Assembly (NCBI GenBank): GCA_050954785.1
Contig: JBPBQO010000192.1
Coordinates: 1-64,000 of the forward strand
Direction: 5' to 3'
Length of the DNA stretch: 64,000 bases
DNA from: Lichenicola sp050954785
Lineage (GTDB): Bacteria > Pseudomonadota > Alphaproteobacteria > Acetobacterales > Acetobacteraceae
Notes under the pieces: generated by a model
The model's database searches: none
What the model saw: the letters and a program-made list of their open reading frames with translations, nothing else
What the model was told of the DNA's origin: nothing
Shown: piece by piece, positions 60,704 through 64,000 of the stretch
Position numbering within the stretch: the first letter of the stretch is position 1
Layout: every line of letters starts with the position of its first letter
Translations under genes and position numbers: made by a program

Positions 60704-61150
60704 ATGATCGACGTCCGTTTTCCAACCGGTCTGCAATTGATGTTGAGTCTCGCTCTTGCGCATTGCGAGGGTGTGGACCGTATGACCTCTTCAGAACTTG
60801 CTCGCGGCGTCGGAGCCAATCCGAGCCTCGTGCGCAAGCTGCTCATCCCGCTTGTGCAAGAGGAACTTCTGGATTCGGCGCTCGGTCGGGACGGTGGCGT
60901 AAGACTGGCGCGTGCCGCGTCGAAAATAAGCCTTCGCGAGATCTACGAAGCGATCAGGGGCCCCAGAAGTCTTTGGACGCCGCGTCTGGGTATTCCACAC
61001 CAATGTTTGGTAAGTTCGAATGTGGAAGTCTTCTTTCTGCAGCTTGCGTCCGAAGCAGACGAGGCGGTCCTGCAAACGCTCGACCGTCGAACGCTCGCCG
61101 ACAGTCTTTCTATGCTCCGCGATATGGAAGCGACGATAGCCATCACTTGA
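60704..61150 (+). CDS. Rrf2-family transcriptional regulator
   Basis: A 148-residue regulator. The winged-helix reads MIDVRFPTGLQLMLSLALAH, MTSSELARGVGANPSLVRKL and LLIPLVQEELLDSALGRDGG with the wing GGVRLARAASKISLREIYEA. Only one Cys (HQCLVSS) lies in the place where IscR or NsrR has three Fe-S ligands, so it probably does not bind a [2Fe-2S]/[4Fe-4S] cluster and may respond like the YwnA group. ATG 60704 has GGGAAAG before it; ATG 60686 is an alternative. Divergent from the SnoaL-like gene. Confidence 0.88.
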   Translation: MIDVRFPTGLQLMLSLALAHCEGVDRMTSSELARGVGANPSLVRKLLIPLVQEELLDSALGRDGGVRLARAASKISLREIYEAIRGPRSLWTPRLGIPHQCLVSSNVEVFFLQLASEADEAVLQTLDRRTLADSLSMLRDMEATIAIT

Positions 61151-61223
61151 ACCAAGTCCTGTCCTCTCTCGCCCGTCTGCTCCTGATGCAGATCGACCGA
61201 GAGCGGACATGGCCTTCGAATCC

Positions 61224-61652
61224 TTAAACGACCGGTGCCGGTGGAAGACGGACATCGACGACAGGGAGATGGCGCATCCGTGCAGCTTCGAAAACCTGAA
61301 GTCTTCTAACAATCCATAACCATAAAGATACGACCTCGGGAAGAAGCTCAGTTCCAAGCAGCGTCAGCCGATACTCGACGCGCGGAGGAACCTGGGCAAA
61401 AACCGTTCGGCTTATCAAGCCGTCCCGTTCGAGCATTCGCAACGTCTGGGTCAGAACCTTTTGGCTGATGCCTTCCACACGTTCATGCACACGGGAAAAC
61501 CGTACGGGTCCGTTGGCCTCGGCTAATATATGCATCACGCGCAGCGGCCATTTTGCAGCAGACCGTTCGAGTATTTCCCGTGCCAAGGCATCTTGCGCGT
61601 TCGTTAAGTCGTGACAAAATGTCGACGCGTCTTCAGACCGATTGGTTACCAT
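61224..61652 (-). CDS. HxlR-family transcriptional regulator
   Basis: A 142-residue MarR-like winged-helix protein of the HxlR group. The pattern ERSAAKWPLRVMHILAEANG, RFSRVHERVEGISQKVLTQT, LRMLERDGLISRTVF and PPRVEYRLTLLGTELLPEV is clear. It lacks the usual conserved Cys near the N terminus but has one at FCHDL. Start ATG 61652 is preferred over a TTG at 61688. Divergent from the SDR gene at 61738, which is its likely target: HxlR regulators often control neighbouring oxidoreductases. Confidence 0.88.
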   Translation of the reverse strand: MVTNRSEDASTFCHDLTNAQDALAREILERSAAKWPLRVMHILAEANGPVRFSRVHERVEGISQKVLTQTLRMLERDGLISRTVFAQVPPRVEYRLTLLGTELLPEVVSLWLWIVRRLQVFEAARMRHLPVVDVRLPPAPVV

Positions 61653-61737
61653 CGGGTATGTATAGTTCGTTAAGGTGCCTTCTTCCAAATGGAAACCACA
61701 GACACTAGTTCTATCCGAGCTTTACCAGGATATAACC

Positions 61738-62561
61738 ATGTCTCAAGTCTGGATGATTACCGGCAGTTCCCGTGGTCTCGGCAGATCGCTTGCGAGAAAT
61801 GTTCTCGAAGCGGGTTACCGGTTGATCGCCACGGCGCGCGATCCCGCCCAACTATCGGATTTGGTGCGCAATACGGCGACCAAATTCGGGTGGCCGCGCT
61901 CGATGTCACAGATCCGCAAGCCGCCGAGATGGCTGTGAGGTTAGCTGTCGAGTCGTTTGGACGGCTGGATGTGCTGGTTAACAATGCCGGGTATGGAAAT
62001 ATCGGATCTATCGAGGACACCAGTCTGCAGGATTTCCGAAATCAAATCGAAACGAACCTTTTCGGCGTCATCATTGTGACCAAGGCAGTGATTCCTGTAA
62101 TGCGCACACAAAAGCACGGCCACATCATACAAGTGTCGTCAGTGGGCGGACGCATCGGTGCCACAGGACGGGCACCTTATTCGGCGGCCAAGTGGGCTGT
62201 CGAAGGCTTTTCTGAAGTTCTTGCCAAAGAACTGAGCCCGCTCGGTATCAAGGTGACAATCGTCGAACCTGGCGGGTTCCGTACCGACTTCGCGGGAGCC
62301 TCGACGACGATCAACGAAGGACATTGCGAGTACGATACAACCGTGGGGGTGGCTGCCTGGTTTCAGCGTGACTACGATGGCAAGCAACCGGGTGATCCTG
62401 CCAAGGCAGCGTCGGTCATTCTCTATATCGCAGGGCTGGAGGAGCCGCCATTGCGGCTGCCGCTGGGAAGCGATGCTAGCATGTTGATTGAGCGAGCCGA
62501 CCTTGAACGCATTGAGACTAATAGAAAATGGCGAGATCTCGGCATTTCCACCGACTTTTAA
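61738..62561 (+). pseudogene. Short-chain dehydrogenase/reductase, frameshifted
   Basis: An SDR of about 274 residues. NAD(P) motif VWMITGSSRGLGRSLARNVL is in one frame from 61738. After DLVR (about 61869) the proper sequence continues in another frame (QIRVAALDVTDP, NNAGYGNIG, catalytic SVGGRIGATGRAPYSAAKWA with Ser, Tyr, Lys). Inserting one base at about 61869 restores LVRQYGDQIRVAALDV, so a single C seems to be missing. Either a recent mutation or a sequencing error. Otherwise full-length. Divergent from HxlR. Confidence 0.85.
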
Positions 62562-62822
62562 TCGCCCGGCTGAACCTTTTCGCTATCTTGCCTCGGGCTT
62601 CCAAGCATTCGGGTCAAGAAAACCAGGCGTTTGGCGATGAATGAAAGTCCGGTGTTCAAGATCGGGCACTCCAGAGCCACCAGTCCGCATTCGAGCAGAC
62701 CCTGCAGCCTATCGTGGTACCAAGAGGTCAGCCCCCCGGTCAGAAGCGCCAGTTCCGCCGATGTCCAGAAACAGGGTTTCGGCAGGAATGCTGTCGATTA
62801 ATAAACAAACCGTGATCGCGGT
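62562..62822. other. Spacer, 261 bp, no gene recognised
   Basis: One open frame (62641-62838) has a mixed composition and no ribosome site, and no family was recognised. It could be transposase-derived scar sequence, but I cannot support this. Confidence 0.35.
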
Positions 62823-62948
62823 CTATTCAAGTTTGTGATCGTGAAGATACTGGTGAAACGGCCCGCGCTGCTGCGGCGTCGCAGCACAGCCCGAGATTGC
62901 GATACTTGTGCAGGTGAGGCACAGCCACACCAGGATCATGCGCTTCAT
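62823..62948 (-). CDS. 41-residue predicted lipoprotein
   Basis: Too short to stand out: 41 residues, MKRMILVWLCLTCTSIAISG then C-A-A-T-P-Q. Lys/Arg-rich start, hydrophobic stretch and lipobox AISGC make it a typical small lipoprotein precursor, with lipidation at Cys21 and a 20-residue mature end (PFHQYLHDHKLE). The start follows GTGAG at four-base spacing. It is divergent from the S53 protease gene, about 130 bases away. No function recognised. Confidence 0.6.
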   Translation of the reverse strand: MKRMILVWLCLTCTSIAISGCAATPQQRGPFHQYLHDHKLE

Positions 62949-63076
62949 CGAACTCACGTGGCGTCTCCGCGGCAGAGCGTCAAGATTCTATGCTGAAAGC
63001 ACTCTTTTTCGTGCTTGCACGCCTCGATCTCGGCTGTCAGGGTCGTTGCAATATGTTGCAACAGAGGGAACGCCTT

Positions 63077-64000
63077 GTGAGACAGCCTGCTTCCGTTACC
63101 ATTTCCGCATCCCTTGGCGTGGCGCTCGCCACAGGGCTGGTCGGCATCGCCCCAGCGAATGCCGCCACCTTGTCCCTGGTCGGCAGGGCCGCTGCGAGCC
63201 GGCCGGTCGAATTCAACGTCGTGCTGCCGTTGCGTAATGCCGCCGAGCTCAACACGCTCATCGGCCAGATGCACGACAACACGTCGCCTATGTTCCACCA
63301 TTGGCTGACGCCGCAGCAATACGCAGAACGCTTCGGCCCCGACGCCGCCACGGTGGCGAGCGTGACCAAAAGCTTCCAGGCGCGCGGCCTTACCGTCGTG
63401 CCCGGCACGCGCTCGCTGCATGTCAGCGGCACCGCCGCCAACGTCGGCAGTGCACTGAACACTTCGCTCGCCATCGGTGCTCTTCCCAATGGCCATCAGC
63501 ATCTGGTTGCGACCAGTGCCCTGACGATGCCGGCCGAAGCGACACAGGCCGGTGCATTCGTGGTCGATTTTGCATCCGCGGTGAACGTGATGCATCCGCT
63601 GTCGCGCCGCGCCAACGTGGCGCCGGTCCCGTTCAGCGCGCCCTCGAACCGTACATCGACCACCGGCGGCTACTGGTACGGCGATCTCAAGCAGGCCTAC
63701 CAGTATCCGTCCTACCAGACGTTCATTACCAAGAACGGTAAGAAGCAGCGCCTCGACGGCACCGGGACCACTATCGGAATCCTGATGTCGAGCGACGTGT
63801 TCGATAGCGACATCGACGCAGTGTTCAACCACGAGCATTTCATGGCCAACTCCGGCCAGGCCAGCAACCCGAAGCTGTTCAAGCGCGTGTATGTCGATGG
63901 CGGCGCCACCACCGATAGCGGTGCGCTCGACGAAGTCGAACTCGATACGCAGGAGGCGCTGACCGGCGCACCGGGGTCGCACGTCATTCTGTATGACATC
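63077..64000 (+). CDS. Secreted S53 (sedolisin/kumamolisin-type) serine-carboxyl peptidase, partial
   Basis: The reading is open to the right edge, so only the first 308 residues are seen. Signal peptide SASLGVALATGLVGIAPANA. Pro-kumamolisin activation domain follows: FNVVLPLRNAAELNTLIGQM, FHHWLTPQQYAERFGPDAAT and FQARGLTVVPGTR. The catalytic domain begins GTTIGILMSSDVFDSDIDAV and includes DEVELDTQEAL, giving the catalytic Glu and Asp four residues apart. The Ser lies beyond the window. GTG 63077 has GAGGG upstream; ATG 63053 in frame is an alternative. Such enzymes act at acid pH outside the cell. Confidence 0.9.
   Translation, partial: MRQPASVTISASLGVALATGLVGIAPANAATLSLVGRAAASRPVEFNVVLPLRNAAELNTLIGQMHDNTSPMFHHWLTPQQYAERFGPDAATVASVTKSFQARGLTVVPGTRSLHVSGTAANVGSALNTSLAIGALPNGHQHLVATSALTMPAEATQAGAFVVDFASAVNVMHPLSRRANVAPVPFSAPSNRTSTTGGYWYGDLKQAYQYPSYQTFITKNGKKQRLDGTGTTIGILMSSDVFDSDIDAVFNHEHFMANSGQASNPKLFKRVYVDGGATTDSGALDEVELDTQEALTGAPGSHVILYDI

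Noticed and set aside
62641..62838. 65-codon ORF possibly from a transposase
   Set aside because: No motif strong enough to name an IS family; described as an unannotated spacer.

Overview
The window is GC-rich DNA from an alphaproteobacterium. Gene style (IlvD, GltA, HflX, IspB, a ligase-less lhr-pdeM operon, many GTG/TTG starts, IS66/IS701/IS3 remnants) fits Acetobacteraceae or a close relative, but the sequence does not settle the genus. No tRNA, rRNA or CRISPR array was recognised. Housekeeping genes (ilvD, hflX, ispB, murI, pyrE, gltA, lhr) mark it as chromosome, with accessory islands between them.

Left part (1-11 kb): a frameshifted IS701-type transposase fragment, a nucleoside deoxyribosyltransferase, a small lipoprotein, a DJ-1/PfpI gene divergent from a MocR regulator with a 13-bp direct repeat between them, a CPBP membrane protease, a damaged IS66 copy, a GT2 glycosyltransferase, an SPFH protein and a histidine phosphatase whose RHG motif is changed.

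11.2-18.8 kb, minus strand: a tight three-gene operon, GT1 glycosyltransferase -> single-module NRPS (C-A-T-TE, specificity residues that look glycine-like) -> Ntn-hydrolase acylase of the penicillin-acylase family. It looks like a complete small pathway for a glycosylated or acylated amino-acid product and is the best candidate for an undescribed system.

19.6-33.7 kb: ilvD, an ABC-2 exporter pair, hflX, an unusual DUF2231-Rieske-hemerythrin fusion, a D-malate/tartrate dehydrogenase, then a zone of decay (aldehyde dehydrogenase and haloacid dehalogenase pseudogenes around an intact double GNAT protein), then a TonB-dependent receptor with a strong terminator. 34.0-36.4 kb is almost gene-free.

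36.5-48.5 kb: a GAF-PAS-GGDEF-EAL protein, a DUF1348 protein, a TrmN6-like methyltransferase, ispB, then an arsenic-metabolism locus: radical SAM protein and FAD-disulfide oxidoreductase (overlapping, minus) divergent from ArsM, followed by the two glycosyltransferases known from arsenosugar loci (overlapping, minus). An IS3 scar lies between arsM and the glycosyltransferases.

48.5-59.7 kb: murI and pyrE, an ELM1-like gene, gltA, a chorismate mutase-sixA pair ending in a clear intrinsic terminator, and a DNA-repair operon lhr-pdeM-phr-metallophosphatase joined by ATGA overlaps. The right end holds two regulator pairs (Rrf2 with a SnoaL-like gene; HxlR with a frameshifted SDR gene), a 41-residue lipoprotein and the start of a secreted S53 (sedolisin) protease that runs off the window.
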